From the NCBI GenBank assembly GCA_958295665.1, contig OY282558.1, forward strand, positions 311,274,092 to 311,338,091: DNA of 64,000 bases, read 5' to 3'. The notes below the pieces were generated by a model. The model saw only the letters and a program-made list of their open reading frames with translations. It was not told the DNA's origin and searched no databases. The position numbers were made by a program, and so were the translations under genes. Shown here piece by piece: positions 10,476-22,724 of the stretch. Position 1 is the first letter of the stretch. Each line of letters begins with the position of its first letter. Origin of the DNA: Tipula vernalis (lineage: Eukaryota > Arthropoda > Insecta > Diptera > Tipulidae).

Positions 10476-13031
10476 ATTGTTAAGCTTGGTTTAAGACTCT
10501 AAACGACCATATTTATAAAATTTAAATAGAGTGTTTATTTGTAACGTATGCAGACCTCAATAAAATAATGAGGTCAACTTAATAATCCCACCCCCAAAAA
10601 AAAGCAAAATCTAATTTAAAAAAATTAACTATACTAACATATACTGAGTTATCATTTTCTGTAATAAGGTGAGTTCCGATTTTTTTTTTTTGATCAACTC
10701 GTCATAAACAAAATTTTAAATTTTAGATGTAAAATTGCTAAGCGGGTCAGAGCTTTCAAATTGGTTGATTACAATGGAAATTGCTAGTTGAAAAAATCTT
10801 AAAAAAAATTTAGATACATAATTCTAAATTTTGTACGTAAAAATAATATGTATTTTTTATTGTTTAAAGTACTTCCAGAATTTTCATAGTTCGATAATTT
10901 AGAAGAATATATTAAATCAAAATTTGGTTTTAAATATACTTAAGTAAAAATAATTTGACACTAAAATTAAAAACGAATCAAATTCGGGTCAGATTGCGGT
11001 CGAAATGTTTAGCTAAACTAAGGTAGTTAAGTCATTTCGTTATCTGTTCTTTTTCACTCATATGTGCACCTAAAATACATCGAATTCTTAATAGTTCCTT
11101 ATGTAGAATCTTTTCATGTTTTAACAAGTCCAGCTTAACAATTTTCTGGAATTCTATAATTTTTACGTTGTATATACATTTTTTTACCTTCAAATCAGAT
11201 GAAACTGAGAGAATATTTGGGAGGGGGGGGAGGGGGGGTAGAACATTTTTTTAAATCGGTAGGACATGGATATGAGACGTCTGAGATCCTTGAACAAGAA
11301 TGCCCAAAATGCTGGGCTGTTTATTCATTAATATTGAATTTTTGGGTGGCCTGGATTTTATTTTTTCTGATTTCGGGGGCCGCAGTATGGAAAAGTTTAA
11401 GAAGCTCTGCTCTAGAGTATTTTTTAAATGATTTGTTATGAAAATTGAAAAAATTCAACAAAAAACACTAAACATATCAAAAAAGTGCTAAGGTTTTCAT
11501 AGTAAACCATTGCAATGCATCATCTTAGAAGACGTATATCTAAAGACGAATGGTTTTATGTGATTTGGCAAAAGCTATCGCGGAAAAAGCTATCAATTCA
11601 AGTTTCCAGTGGGAAATCTGAGAAAATTCGATTTTCCAAACATCATCAGACATAACACTCTATACAAAGTTTCTATTGAATTTCTCAAGATTTCCTATGG
11701 GAAATTTATATTGTATTTTTTTGCTTGCTATGGCTATTGACAGAACACAGTTTTAAATATTTTTTTTGCTTTCGCGAATTTTCCACAATTTTTCGCGAGG
11801 AACTGGAGGCAGGTTCTGCCACTTAAGAATGTTCAGAAAAGTCTTCAATGATGTCCATGCATCCATAGTCATTTCGGCTAAACACTGTTGACTAGACTTA
11901 TTTTTATATGTACATCGTTTACTTTCGGCTAGAAACTTTGATGGATTTTAGCGAATGCTTAATTGAATAAACATAACTGGAGTTATGTAAATGTAGAACC
12001 CATCGGGTAATCCATTTTTTTGTATGGGCGTTTACCTTGAATTTCGTTGCTTTTGATATTACGTACTCTTTGATAAAAGTGATTGGCTACTAATACCTTC
12101 AACTATTTTGGTACTCATTTCAATGATAAATAGTACAATTAGACGACAACTAGTTCGGCATATACTACTCAAATCGAATTTAAGTGAATCTTTAAAAATA
12201 AACCAAAATTCAGTTTTTTGATCCATTCATTCTTTAACCTATTTGCCTGCTCGATATGTTCGGAACTCTCATGGACACATTCAATCATTCAACATTTGAC
12301 CATTTGATACATCTGACATTTTGACCTTCGATCTTCGGCCCTTCTCTTTTATTTCTAAATATTGTAAATGTTTAAAATTCCATTATTTTGAGCTTTAAAA
12401 ACTTAAGAAAATTAGGTAAGTAATAAAATATTTCATTTGGGTTATCAGGTTTTTGGGAAAATACCAATTAAAAAAATTGGTTGTAGAATTCGCGTCGTGT
12501 TTCAATACTAACAAATGCCTAGCAAATTCCAAATTTTATTGATTTTTTTAAATCACTAAAATTTGCACTTAGTTCCTGACATATCATAGTTTCTTAAAAT
12601 TGGGGAAATTTAAAAATTAGTGATTATATAAAATTATTGGATTCATTTTTATCTTTTAATAAAATCCTAAAACATACTGAAATGTAAACATACAAGTATA
12701 TATTAGAAATGTGTGCAAATTGCTAATTTATTTAAAGTGCCCATTTGTGAGATATTGACCAAAAAACGATAAAATATTTTTTTTTCGGTTGGTAATTCGG
12801 TTCATAATTAAGATACTCTACGGCTATGAAGTTTATCCCAGAATTACACTATTTGCCCTAAAATTGTTTTTCCCTGAGAAAGAATTGGTAAAAATAATAA
12901 ATCTCTCGGTATTACGAATTTTTAAGTTAATAAATTATTTAGCAAACCAGCCAACTGTAGGTAAATTTGAACCCTATATAATATAAAATTACAAGAAACA
13001 TTTTAATGTATTATATTTATAAACTGTAGAG
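10476..13031. other. No gene recognised; scattered low-complexity
   Basis: AT-rich sequence with homopolymer runs. An isolated G-tract (11219-11238) is described separately. Near 11380 the words GGGGGCCGCAGTATGGAAAAG resemble the ends of some hAT-type MITEs, but no partner end was found. No coding sequence is supported. Confidence 0.5.
11219..11238 (+). other. Isolated G-rich tract, possible quadruplex
   Basis: Runs of three, eight and seven G separated by single A residues stand in sequence that is otherwise strongly A+T rich. It could fold into a G-quadruplex on the plus strand. It may equally be an unstable homopolymer tract or an assembly weak point. Confidence 0.5.
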
Positions 13032-14290
13032 AAACAACTCACGAAAATAAATCTAGATGATAAGTGACTTAAGACAGGTGTGTTGCGTCCAAATGTGTAA
13101 GTTTGCATGAAATTTAATTTTAAAAAATTTATGAATCTGTCCCAAAAATGGTCCCTAGGTGCAACATATTTTCATGAGAAGTTGGGGATTCTATCTAACT
13201 AAAAAGTTGAACAACTTCCGAAAATTTATACGATAAGTGACATAGAAGAAGTTCGTTCCGTACCTACAACGCTAGTTCATACAAAATTTGATTTTAAAAA
13301 ATTTGTCAATCTGGCCCAAAAATCATAACCAAGTGGTCACTTATTTAGCCAAAAATGTAACAATTTCCAAAAACTAGATGATACGTCTCTTGGGACAAGC
13401 GTGTGGCACCCTTAGGGCAAGGCCTCATGCAAAACATAAAGCCGGCAATTTAAAACCGTCAAACCCAATGTTTGGCTAAGTTGCTTCACTTTGCAATGTA
13501 AAAATTATTAACAAATAGTTCAAATCTCTAAGTTTCACCTTATTATAAGAAAATTTTATTAAATTAAATGTAATTACATTAACGGTAGTTTCATTACGGT
13601 AATTAACGGTAATTAAATGTAATTTCATTAATTAAGTAAAAAAAAACAATGCTTTGCCATCCGTCAAGCAAACATCTGTCCGTCGAAATATAAAATTCTG
13701 GTTTTTTGGACGAAATTAAATCAATTTCAATAAAATTTTCTACGAATAAGGAACTTATAAATTCGAATTAATTTTTAATAATTTTGATATTGAAAATCAA
13801 ACAATTGTATCAATAATTGCATTTCACGGTTTGAAATGCCGGTTTGCCGTTTGTTCATGGACCAATGCCTTTACATGTAAAATAATAACTTCTGAAAATC
13901 TAAGAAGACGATTAGCGACTTAGGGCAGATATATTGCATACCTATACTTAAACTTATAAGCAATTTTATTAAAAAAAATGTAAATCTAGCCCAAGGATCG
14001 TAACCAAATTGCGACATATGTTCTTGAGTAGTTAAGGATGGTGTTTATAAAAAAAATTTAACAAATTCAAAAACCAAGGCGATGCGTGACTTACGACCAA
14101 GTTGTTGCGTTATTTTTAAGATTATACGAAATTTGATTTTTTTAAAATTGTCAATCTGGCCTAAAGCTCATACCAAAGGGGCCGCATATTTTCATAAGTA
14201 GTTGACGATCCCCTTTAACCAAAAAAATAAAAAAGCTTCTAAAATTCTAGACGAGAAGTGAATATGTAAGTAGATTTTTGAAAGTTTTCA
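13032..14290 (+). repeat. Decayed tandem array, about 150-177 bp unit
   Basis: Units begin near 13032, 13209, 13359, 13890, 14061 and 14230. Each has AACTTCC/AAAA followed by GATGATAAGTGACTTA-like sequence, then TGTTGCGT or its relatives, then AAATTTGATTTTAAAAAATT, then TCAATCTGGCCCAAAAATC, then CATATTTTCATGAGTAGTTG. The interval 13440-13890 is either inserted or decayed beyond recognition. Mutual divergence is high, so this is an old satellite or an expanded element fragment. No reading frame is conserved between units. Confidence 0.75.
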
Positions 14291-14384
14291 AACTTCCTCA
14301 AAAAATAGGTCGCCACTTGGATACCATATAGCGGTTGTGGTTGAAACTTTAATTGTTGGGTTATTATTGATTTGTTGCTACCGA

Positions 14385-14636
14385 TTGCTTCCAAAGATTG
14401 GAAAGATGATCTAGAAATTTCAAAAATTCGCTTGTTTCTTGAAATTCTCTATGGTTTTCTTAGTAATCCTTGTAGTACTGTATGTACTCGTTATATAAGT
14501 TCTTCATAGCTGATAATTTTTTCTCTAGATAGGTTTTGGTTTAGAGTGCTGCTCCATCTTTCTTGTAGCTTAAAATGAGTTGCTCTACATCTTCTGCCTT
14601 TTGCTCTTGTCTCTGCAATAGCAGTTTCATGTCCAT
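14385..14636 (-). pseudogene. LTR-retrotransposon gag N-terminus, decayed
   Basis: From the ATG at 14636 the minus strand reads 'MDMKLLLQRQEQKAEDVEQL' and, after an in-frame stop, 'TKTYLEKKLSAMKNLYNEY', then another stop and a helical segment ending 'LSNLWKQ'. This pattern of a charged helical start, a K-D-G turn, and then Y-L-x-K-L plus L-x-x-L-x-x-x-Y is common at the N-terminus of insect BEL/Pao and gypsy Gag proteins. No zinc knuckle or pol follows, so it is an isolated scrap. The family assignment is by pattern only. Confidence 0.45.
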
Positions 14637-14649
14637 AGTTGTAGTTGAG

Positions 14650-17600
14650 TAAGTTTATTTATTAGGCGGCTATTTGGAGAAATAACTTCTAAAGTGAATT
14701 TCAGTTTCGCGATGCATTTTCGATGGCTGTTGCTTGGTTGATTGGAAATATTACGTTGATATCGAATATAAATTTAATTTTTTGATTTATGTGAACGCAT
14801 GATTTATATGTTTTCTCACATAATCCATTTCATAGATCCGTTAAGGCCACTAACATTTATACTATACAAATATTGATTTTATAGTCAATATTCTCTTTCG
14901 ATCTGCTGCCCTGTTTTAATTTGATTTATTCGCGAAATATAATCTTTTTAAGGATTTTGAGACACTTAAAATTTAAAAAAATTCGTATCTTGCTCAATTT
15001 TAAAAGAAAAACGGAAATTTTTGCCCTTTTATAAGCTTTAATTAATTTGATTTTTTTTTCCAGACAATTCTCAAGTTTTCACGGAAAACCGATTTTCCAA
15101 TGCTTAAAACCTACCCTAACAAAATTACGGGGTAGGTTGAGGATAAACTTTTGATTTTTCATTCAGAATACTAAAATGACCATTACAAATTTTCACAACA
15201 GAGTATTTTTTTTTTTGGAATAAAAGTCTTATTTTTTACTTTATTCAAAAGCTCATTTGATATTTAAACATTTTTATATGTTTGAACTCTCCAAAGGCCG
15301 TTTGAAATCTACATAATTATTATAATATTAAAGATTAATATTTACTTTTTAAATAATATCAACTAATACTTAGTAATTTATGAGTATAACTTCTTTTTAT
15401 AACCTTTGGTTAAACTAGACTAACAGTATTTATTAAATCTTAATTTACTACATATAATAACCGTGATCTAAATTATGTAGTTAAATTAATAAATTATTTA
15501 TGTTGTTGGCTTGGTCTTTAATTCTGCGGTGTAGTTCATTTTGGTCACATATTAATAAAATCTACAGGATAAACATCTAACGATTGCCTAGTCTCATAAG
15601 TAAGGATTATGAAACACAGAATAAATAAAAATAAACTTTTATATAAATATAATATTTAAAATATTTTTATTTTTTCTAAAACATGTTCACCCTGAGATGT
15701 TGATTTTAGTATAGCTGCGAAGCAAGTACACTCGCATTAAGATATAATATGATGCCAAATTTGATGATATGATATTACCTTCCAATCAAATTAAAACCAA
15801 ATCCAGATAATTACTTATAAACATTAATAAGGTATTTACAATAGTAGAACTGGAAAGATTACAATCAAGCCAACATGCATACATATACAATACCTATAAT
15901 AATAAACCAAAATTAATTTTTAATTCATAAAATAATTAATATATAGCTACAACAGAAAATAATTTAATATTAAATTCTATATCATAAAAGGGATATAAAA
16001 AAAAAATTAAACTTTTACGTTTGGTTATTTCAAAATATATCAGTTTATCATGCGATTTAGTTGTAATTCCACCTTATACATTGTATAAGTCACACATTTA
16101 TAATACACACGTATCCAGCGATGAACAACGTAGTTTATACACGCCGATTCATATTTTCTATGCTTCTGCGTGCGCTTGCACTTTAAAATACTCATTTTGT
16201 TTTTTTAATTGAATTTTGTAACAGGCGTTGTAGGCATACATAATTTAATCAATTTAAAATGTTGTCGGCCATAAATTACAATTAATCAAAATCATTTTTA
16301 TTTGTTTATTGTATTAATAAATATTATTCTCCCTTATTTAATTTTATTGTATATTATATGGATTTAATCTATTGTATATAATTTATTAGTTACGAAGTTG
16401 ATTCATTGATCTTAAAGATAAAATTTACAATTTGTAAATGTATAAAAACAATGGTTATAAATAATTAAATTAATTTATTACAAAGGAATATATAAATAAA
16501 TTTCAATTTTCTTTAAACAAATGATGGAACTTGTTCTTCAAAAGAATATGATTCGAACAGCGAACTGGTTCGTACAAATAATATTTTTATTTATGTAAAT
16601 CTATAAATTTTGTTAAATAGTTATGCTAAAAGTAATATAATTAAAAATACGTGTTACTAAATTCTACAAATTCTATCCTTCGAAAATAAGACTTTATCTC
16701 ACAAATTATTAAAATTTCTTGTACTCTTCTGAAAATTTTAAAGGTTGGCTTTCAAAATTTCACTCTAAGGCGGTGACGTATAATAAAGCCAAAAAAGGTT
16801 AATTACACTCAAAAAAACAAATTCATTTGCAGCAAATACTTCAAGCGGAAAACATTTTAAGAACAAAAACATAATATTTGATTGCAAAACGTGAAGTATT
16901 TGTGTTCAATACTTATTTTTTGTTCTTAAACAATTCAATCTTTATTGCAAATAATTCGTCAGTTCTAACTTACTATCAGTGGTTGTTTGATCCAAACAAT
17001 TATAATTTGTATCTGTAACAGAAATAGGTTTTGTTACTTATTTATTGTTTTAATTAAAAAATAAAAGCCGCAACTTGCTGATTTATAATTTTATTGCTGT
17101 AAATTGGATTTTATTTAAATAATTAAAATGGGACCCAAGTAACAATTTTTAATTATCAAAATGTTGTGCCATCTAAAATTTACAGCAATTTAGTTATAAT
17201 AACTTTAAAAAAAATAACCAAACACGTCAGTTTGTTGGTTTGTCGACGTAATAGCAGCAAAAATGGTAATCGTAGTTTGCTTGCCGATATGTTATAGCAA
17301 CGTCAAACAGCAAACTCGTAATAAATGGTAAATTACTTTTGAGACAGCAGTTTGATTTGTTTAAAAATATAGGTTCCCAAATAGCAAAAAAATTATATTT
17401 GCAGTTTCGCTGTGTTTCATGCAAAATAGTTACATAAGAAAAATGAATGTTATAGCAGAAAACACTTAGTTAAGGGAATCGGTTTCAAAATAGCAAAATA
17501 GTCAGGAATAACTAAAGAGCTATTATTTTGAAAATTATTATAACAATAACAATTTGTTGCTAAATGATTGGTAAAAAACATATTTCTATATCTACAATTT

Positions 17601-18165
17601 TAATGATGTCATTTTAATTATGTTTTCTATACTTCAATAATATATTGCCATAACGATTAATTACATTAATCGTAAAAATACACGGGAAATAAATTTCATC
17701 GACCAGTTTAAAAAGTAGGTCTTAAAATTAAAAGCAACAATTTTTTCGAAAAATTTATTTTTCTTGAAAAGTAAATCCAAATCTGTTAAAAAGCTTCTGG
17801 TAATCAATTAAAAGCTGAAGATTGGCCTATTTTTAATATTTGCCTGTGATAACGTTGTTTTTGTCGAACTTTTTTAACCAGATAAATGATGCAGCCATTT
17901 TTATGAGAAGAGAGACTAAATTAAAATATGGCTTTAATATATGTAACAGCTAAATAGCATAATAGATAAATATTTTAACTATTTGTCCTAAATTAAATAT
18001 TATTACAGCTAAAGTGTCTTACGAACTTACGTAAAAGAAACCAAAATATATTAAATGTTTTAAGTAACTAATTAGCTTTTGAATGAGAAAATCACTGATC
18101 ATAAAACATTATTGTTTTGTGTTAAGCGTTTTAGCTGTTGGACTTTGCGTAGAATATTATTTACT
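14650..18165. other. Long AT-rich interval without genes
   Basis: I found no coding sequence. There are many short A/T runs, small inverted repeats (one set at 16833-16930 is listed) and short ORFs that look random. Nothing suggests an exon or RNA gene. Confidence 0.5.
16833..16930. repeat. Two interleaved inverted repeats
   Basis: CAAATACTTCA (16833) pairs with TGAAGTATTTG (16892). TTTTAAGAACAAAAA (16855) pairs with TTTTTGTTCTTAAA (16917). The order is A-B-A'-B', so both hairpins cannot form fully on one strand at once. It is probably a small decayed MITE or chance AT-rich pairing. Confidence 0.45.
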
Positions 18166-18169
18166 TTAA

Positions 18170-19027
18170 CCCTCTAGCAGGCAACTTTTTCTGACTGGGA
18201 AAATTATGGTAGGGTAACTTTAATGTGAAAAAATTGAAAATTAGGTCTAAAATTGTCACATTAACATAAATGACAAAAACCTCACTAATTAAAATTCTAA
18301 TTCCCGGTTGAACTGTAAAAGCACCAACCGCCAGTCAAATAATATTTGGTCTCACGAATGCATACTAATATTTCAGAAACAGAATGGTTCGTTGCGCCTT
18401 TCAGCAAAGCTAAGCTATTCGGTGTGAAATAATTTTGTTTATACAAACATATCTCTGAATTGCAATCGAAGCCTTTTAAAACTTACTAGCACACTTGCGT
18501 TAAATCAAGCGAGATACGTTTTCCTGTTTTGAGCAATGCAAACTATTTTACTATTGCCTCGCTATGTCAGCTAACATCGCTTACATGATGTATCGATATT
18601 TTCTACATTTTACATTATTAGCTCTTTGCACTCGAAGTACTGTCAACATTTGGCGTTGTACTCGAAGGGTGCCTCTCAAGCACACCAAGAATATACTGCA
18701 CTGTAGATCAGAATATTATGAATGTTCTATCTTTCTACTCTCTGATTTCTACGACAAGAAAAACAACTCACTAATAATATTTCTTGTACACTCCGACATT
18801 GTGACGCGACAATTAAACTTTGTCTGCCCAATTTTGTTCACATAAATATTTAACTGAAGTGTTTGAATTACGCAAATAATAACCATTTTCGCACATACAG
18901 CTTTAATATTTTAAACAACTTAAAAAAACCGAAATCTGTGCAAAGAGTACAAAAGCAAATAATAATTTTTTATTCATTATTCATGTTTTCTGTGCTCCGT
19001 CTAAAAGCGGAAATACCTGCTAGAGGG
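18170..19027. mobile_element. piggyBac-type MITE with TTAA target sites
   Basis: The element starts CCCTCTAGCAGG at 18170 and ends with its exact inverse CCTGCTAGAGGG at 19027. It is flanked on both sides by TTAA (18166-18169 and 19028-19031). A TTAA duplication with ends beginning CCC is the hallmark of the piggyBac superfamily. The 858 bp interior has a 93-codon plus-strand frame (18564-18845) with no resemblance to a transposase, so the copy is non-autonomous. The terminal repeats are short, 12 perfect bases followed by weak similarity. Mobilisation would have needed a transposase elsewhere in the genome. Confidence 0.85.
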
Positions 19028-19082
19028 TTAACAAAATTGTTTTAGTTATAAATTTACACATAGTACACATATAGATTCTCCG

Positions 19083-19237
19083 GTGTGTTAAGCAGTTTTG
19101 GTGTGTGTTAAACAATTATGCTTTGAGTTAAGCAATCATCCTTTTTTATCAATGTTAGTTTACTCCCATAAATTTCGCTGTGTGTTAAGCAGTTTTTTTG
19201 TTAGATAAGTAATTTTGCTTTGAGTTAAGCAGTTTTT
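19083..19237 (+). repeat. Short tandem motif TGTGTTAAGCAGTTTT
   Basis: About six imperfect copies of a GTGTGTTAAGCAGTTTT / TTTGAGTTAAGCAGTTTT word lie in 150 bases, starting about 55 bases beyond the piggyBac-type element. Spacing is irregular (roughly 20-60 bases). Confidence 0.7.
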
Positions 19238-19486
19238 CCTTCCCCAAACCATTTGGCATATCAAGTTGGATTTCTGTAATTTGTTATTCAACATTATTGT
19301 CAGATTAACGCGGTAATTACTGAAACAGAACATTTTATCTTTAATAATGGTTAATTAGATTTTGCTATGAAATCATTTTTTCTAGTGATTTTAAGTTTAT
19401 TTAATATTATAAGAGTATTATTTAATAGGTTTGTTATGATTATTAGGTTTTCTTTGTTCTCGAAACTGTAAGCAAGAAGGAATTGT

Positions 19487-19687
19487 TTGAGTGTCCGTCG
19501 TGCTATTACAGAGCAAAAAGCCGATAATTCATGGTGCTCAGAACCGACACGCTTGCTCGCCAAATATTCGGAGTATCAGCTGGCAGTACAGGGTATTCAA
19601 GGGTTAGGAGAAGGAGCCACTTCCGAAGAGCAAGTAAAGCAAATTATTTTGTTAATTTTTGTTAATTTTTTAACGATTATGATGTAA
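19487..19687 (+). other. Weak coding-like frame, unidentified
   Basis: A 66-codon plus-strand frame reads through a locally less AT-rich stretch, with a polar segment containing 'LLAKYSEYQLAVQGIQG' followed by acidic residues. It loosely resembles the linker regions of LTR-element Gag proteins. No motif decides the matter, and it ends in an AT-rich tail. Confidence 0.2.
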
Positions 19688-19706
19688 TCGATAGTCGCAA
19701 AAAACA

Positions 19707-19847
19707 ATGGAAAAACCACCAAATCTTACTGTTACGTTACACCCATCTGCATCAACTGGTACTAGTCAATTGCAAGATGCCTCTTTAAACAGAGCATTTG
19801 GCCAGACTCATTTGCAAGATACCACACCACTATTTACAAATAAATAA
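19707..19847 (+). CDS. Small hypothetical ORF, 46 codons
   Basis: ATG at 19707, TAA at 19845. The product is rich in T, L, Q, P and S, starts 'MEKPPNLTVTLHP' and contains a duplicated L-Q-D motif spaced about 16 residues apart ('QLQDASLNRAF' and 'HLQDTTPLF'). It has no membrane segment or known domain. It lies shortly after the 19487-19687 frame and may be a piece of the same lost retroelement. A chance ORF is equally possible. Confidence 0.2.
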   Translation: MEKPPNLTVTLHPSASTGTSQLQDASLNRAFGQTHLQDTTPLFTNK

Positions 19848-20578
19848 AATTATAAATAATTATATAAATGTCCATTCGCCATTAAATTCGACTTATTTGA
19901 TTTTATGTCATAAAGCGCAAAACTAGACCGCACAGAATTTTGGTTTTTTGTATCCGTAAATAATCATAGCCGAAAAAAAGCCTTTTCCACCTCCAAATTT
20001 ACTTATAAATTTCTTTTAGATTTGTTTTCTAACTATTTTGTTATTTTAACCGTAATTTTGATTAAATGCAAATATGTTTGAATATTACATAAAAAAATTA
20101 ATAAAGTATTATAGCTGTCATGCTTGTTTAGTTGACTACCACAGTAAAATTGCTTTTCTCCCGACTTTTATGCTTTATGGCGTATAACAAAATCCCTGCT
20201 GGAATGTCTTATATACCTACTTAAGCTAATTAGCTTTTTTTCACTGCCACAATGTTTTAAAAACTTATTGAATATCTATTTAACATTTATAACTAATTTG
20301 TGTAATTTTTCTGATTTCACGACGTTGTAACAGCTTTGTTTTTGCTGTCTAGGACAACTTACCTATCAAATTGGGATGATATAATATTTGTTACCATTTT
20401 AAACCAAACTATTATTTTTATTTATTTTTATTATTATTTTTATATGTTACATAAATTAATTAATTCAGAAAAAATTAGTACATAAATCATAAACCAAATT
20501 TTTAGAAGTTGTTCACAACTATAGTTCACCTTTGAACGTTAACAAATGGTAAATATTTCTGTTCAGTAATTTATCAAA
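19848..20578. other. No gene recognised
   Basis: AT-rich; no coding or structural signal was seen. Confidence 0.5.
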
Positions 20579-20812
20579 TCAAATAGAATTAAATTCTTCA
20601 GACTTTTTTACAAAGAAAAATTGGAAATGTGGATTAAATATTATAGTTTCCAGAGCTTGCCAATACAGAAATATGCCGTTTTCTGTTTCTATAATTTTGT
20701 CTATAACTTGGAAACACAGAAAATCATCTTCGTAATAATCAATTTTTATTATTACGCCCGGTTTATATTTAATATTAGTTAGCTCAATCCAATCACGAAT
20801 GTTGTATCGCAT
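20579..20812 (-). pseudogene. C-terminal fragment of an insect repeat-gene family
   Basis: The 77-residue minus-strand frame reads 'IELTNIKYKPGVIIKIDYY', then F-Q-V-I-D-K-I-I, then 'FLYWQALETIIFNPHFQF'. The order is a K-x-G-x-x-I strand, an I-x-x-I strand, then F-L-x-x-x-L-E-T-x-x-x-N-P-H. This is the C-terminal pattern of the large zinc-finger repeat proteins common in arthropods, in which the middle domain carries the 'LPLFVYFDD' motif seen at 28290-28889. It could be a separate small copy of that family. Its start codon lies directly beside the hairpin at 20814-20854. Function is unknown. Confidence 0.4.
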
Positions 20813-20813
20813 A

Positions 20814-20854
20814 GTCTACACGAAGTAATTAATCAATTGTTTATTCGTGTAGAC
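20814..20854. repeat. Perfect 11 bp hairpin plus GTAGACAAT repeats
   Basis: GTCTACACGAA (20814-20824) and TTCGTGTAGAC (20844-20854) form a perfect stem with a 19-base loop. Just to the right (20852-20920) the word GTAGACAATG or GCAGACAATG recurs about five times. The pairing sits immediately upstream of the minus-strand frame ending at 20812. Confidence 0.6.
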
Positions 20855-20929
20855 AATGAATGTAGACCACTCAGAAAATTACGTCGACAATGCAGACAAT
20901 GTAAACAATGTAGACAACGCGTTTAAAAT

Positions 20930-22720
20930 CCCTATCAGCAAAATGAGTTAAAGTTTTAATTTATTACGTTTGCGATTTTCATTACAATAATTTATATGAT
21001 ACATGGCTTTGAAAAGCCTTTATATCCATACGTATTTAACCTAAATAATTTAAGATCCATATTTCAAAATATATTTTTGTTTTACCGCTGTTCTACGAGA
21101 ATAGGATGTATTACAGAACAAACTTAGTTATTACAACAATCGATAATTGCAACTATACTCGATAGTTGCTTCATAGAAAATTTAACTCTAAAAGTTTTTA
21201 GAATTGCAAAAATTAGAAAAGTAATTTCGACAACTGTGATTTGTTTTTGGTTCAGGCTTTAAAATTTGGTCCTGATCATACTGCATTTAGTTTTAACGGA
21301 GAGTGATTTAAGCAACTATTTAGTAAGCCCCACTGGTCTGATTTCTGATGAAATTAATTGAGACTAAAGTTTTGGAAGCGTCGTTTCTTAAACGTAAATT
21401 TCCCTTTTTTAAAAAATGTTACGACGGTATTACTAAGCCTACATCAATCTCTGAAGTTCATATTTTTGTTAATAATACTTTACACCTCAAATAAAATTTA
21501 CATGCAAAATTGAAAAACAAATCCGGTCAGCTTTTTTGGATGTAACTGTTATACGATGAAGATGGAAGTTTTTAATGGCCGTCCCTCGATATATAAACAA
21601 TTCGGTATTTGTATTAGCTGAAAGAAATTTTAAATTATCAAGTGTACTAATAAAAATGGTTATCCATTAAATGCAATATCCTAAAAAAAGTGTCTTTAGT
21701 TTTTTAAAAATGAGTGCACTAACATGTCCACGATTCCATTTTTGATTTTTCAAAATTCACTTAGTGCCATTACAAATCATTGATCCTTAGGGAATGCACC
21801 GTGCTAGGCAAAAAAATCATTCTTCATGAAAGTTTAATTTTAGAAAATATTTATAAACAAAAAAATTTGATTACACTATTACGAAAACATTCTTCTAAAT
21901 TAAATTACACTCAATTTTTGGTAGTTGAGTTAGAAAATATTTTGGTTTCGAACCCAGAGCACAATAAAATAAAATCAAACATGATACAGTTTTGAAAATT
22001 GGCACAGGCACTTCCGTGTACCTAAAAATAAGAAGAATTTATCAATAAAGCTCTTTAATAGCTATGAAAATTACAAATATTTCGGTGGATTTTTGATTGT
22101 TTTACGGTTAAAATTAAGAGAGCTATGAACTTTTAATTTTGTTGGGTCCATTCATTTACTAGAAAGCTCGTTTTCTATTTATAGATTAAAGCCTAATACG
22201 CACTTGAAGTTAAATGGAATTTTTCATATAAAAGTGAAATAAAAGTGTTCGCAGGGCAAAATCGAATATGAAAATTTCACCGGTGTGAATTTGACTTTGT
22301 CGTGCGCAGTTTAGCTGGCGAAAATGAATATTTGGAACGTAGATGCCTCTATTTTATCTCTAGGCATCTTTCACTGAGTTTTTATCATCAGATATGATAA
22401 ATGTGAAGCTTGATTTTGACACTCTTTATCATTTGAGTTTCTTCCTCGTTTTTTCAAAAGTTCAAGTTATCTGATCAGAAATTTTACGAAACTCGACAAA
22501 CAAAATTTTTTAAATCCGATTTATCTTATATTTTTAAAATTTAATTTGACATCAAGTGTCTAGTAGGCTCAAGGGTATTAGTATGTAAAAATCAAAATTT
22601 TCGATATAAACAAAAGATGTGAAATTATGAGCCTCTTCTACTTGTAACCAAAATTATGAACTAAACGGGCTTACAAAAAAATAGCACTTCGAAATCAAAT
22701 GATATAAAATGCAAAGATTG
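20930..22720. other. No gene recognised
   Basis: AT-rich. Two local palindromes are visible near 22342-22372 (AGATGCCT...AGGCATCT) and 22382-22402 (TTATCAT...ATGATAA). Their role is unknown. No LTR could be recognised upstream of the gag relic. Confidence 0.45.
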
Positions 22721-22724
22721 TTCC

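Noticed and set aside
11380..11420. Words GGGGGCCGCAGTATGGAAAAG and AAGAAGCTCTG, like hAT-type MITE ends
   Set aside because: No inverted partner end was found within several kilobases.
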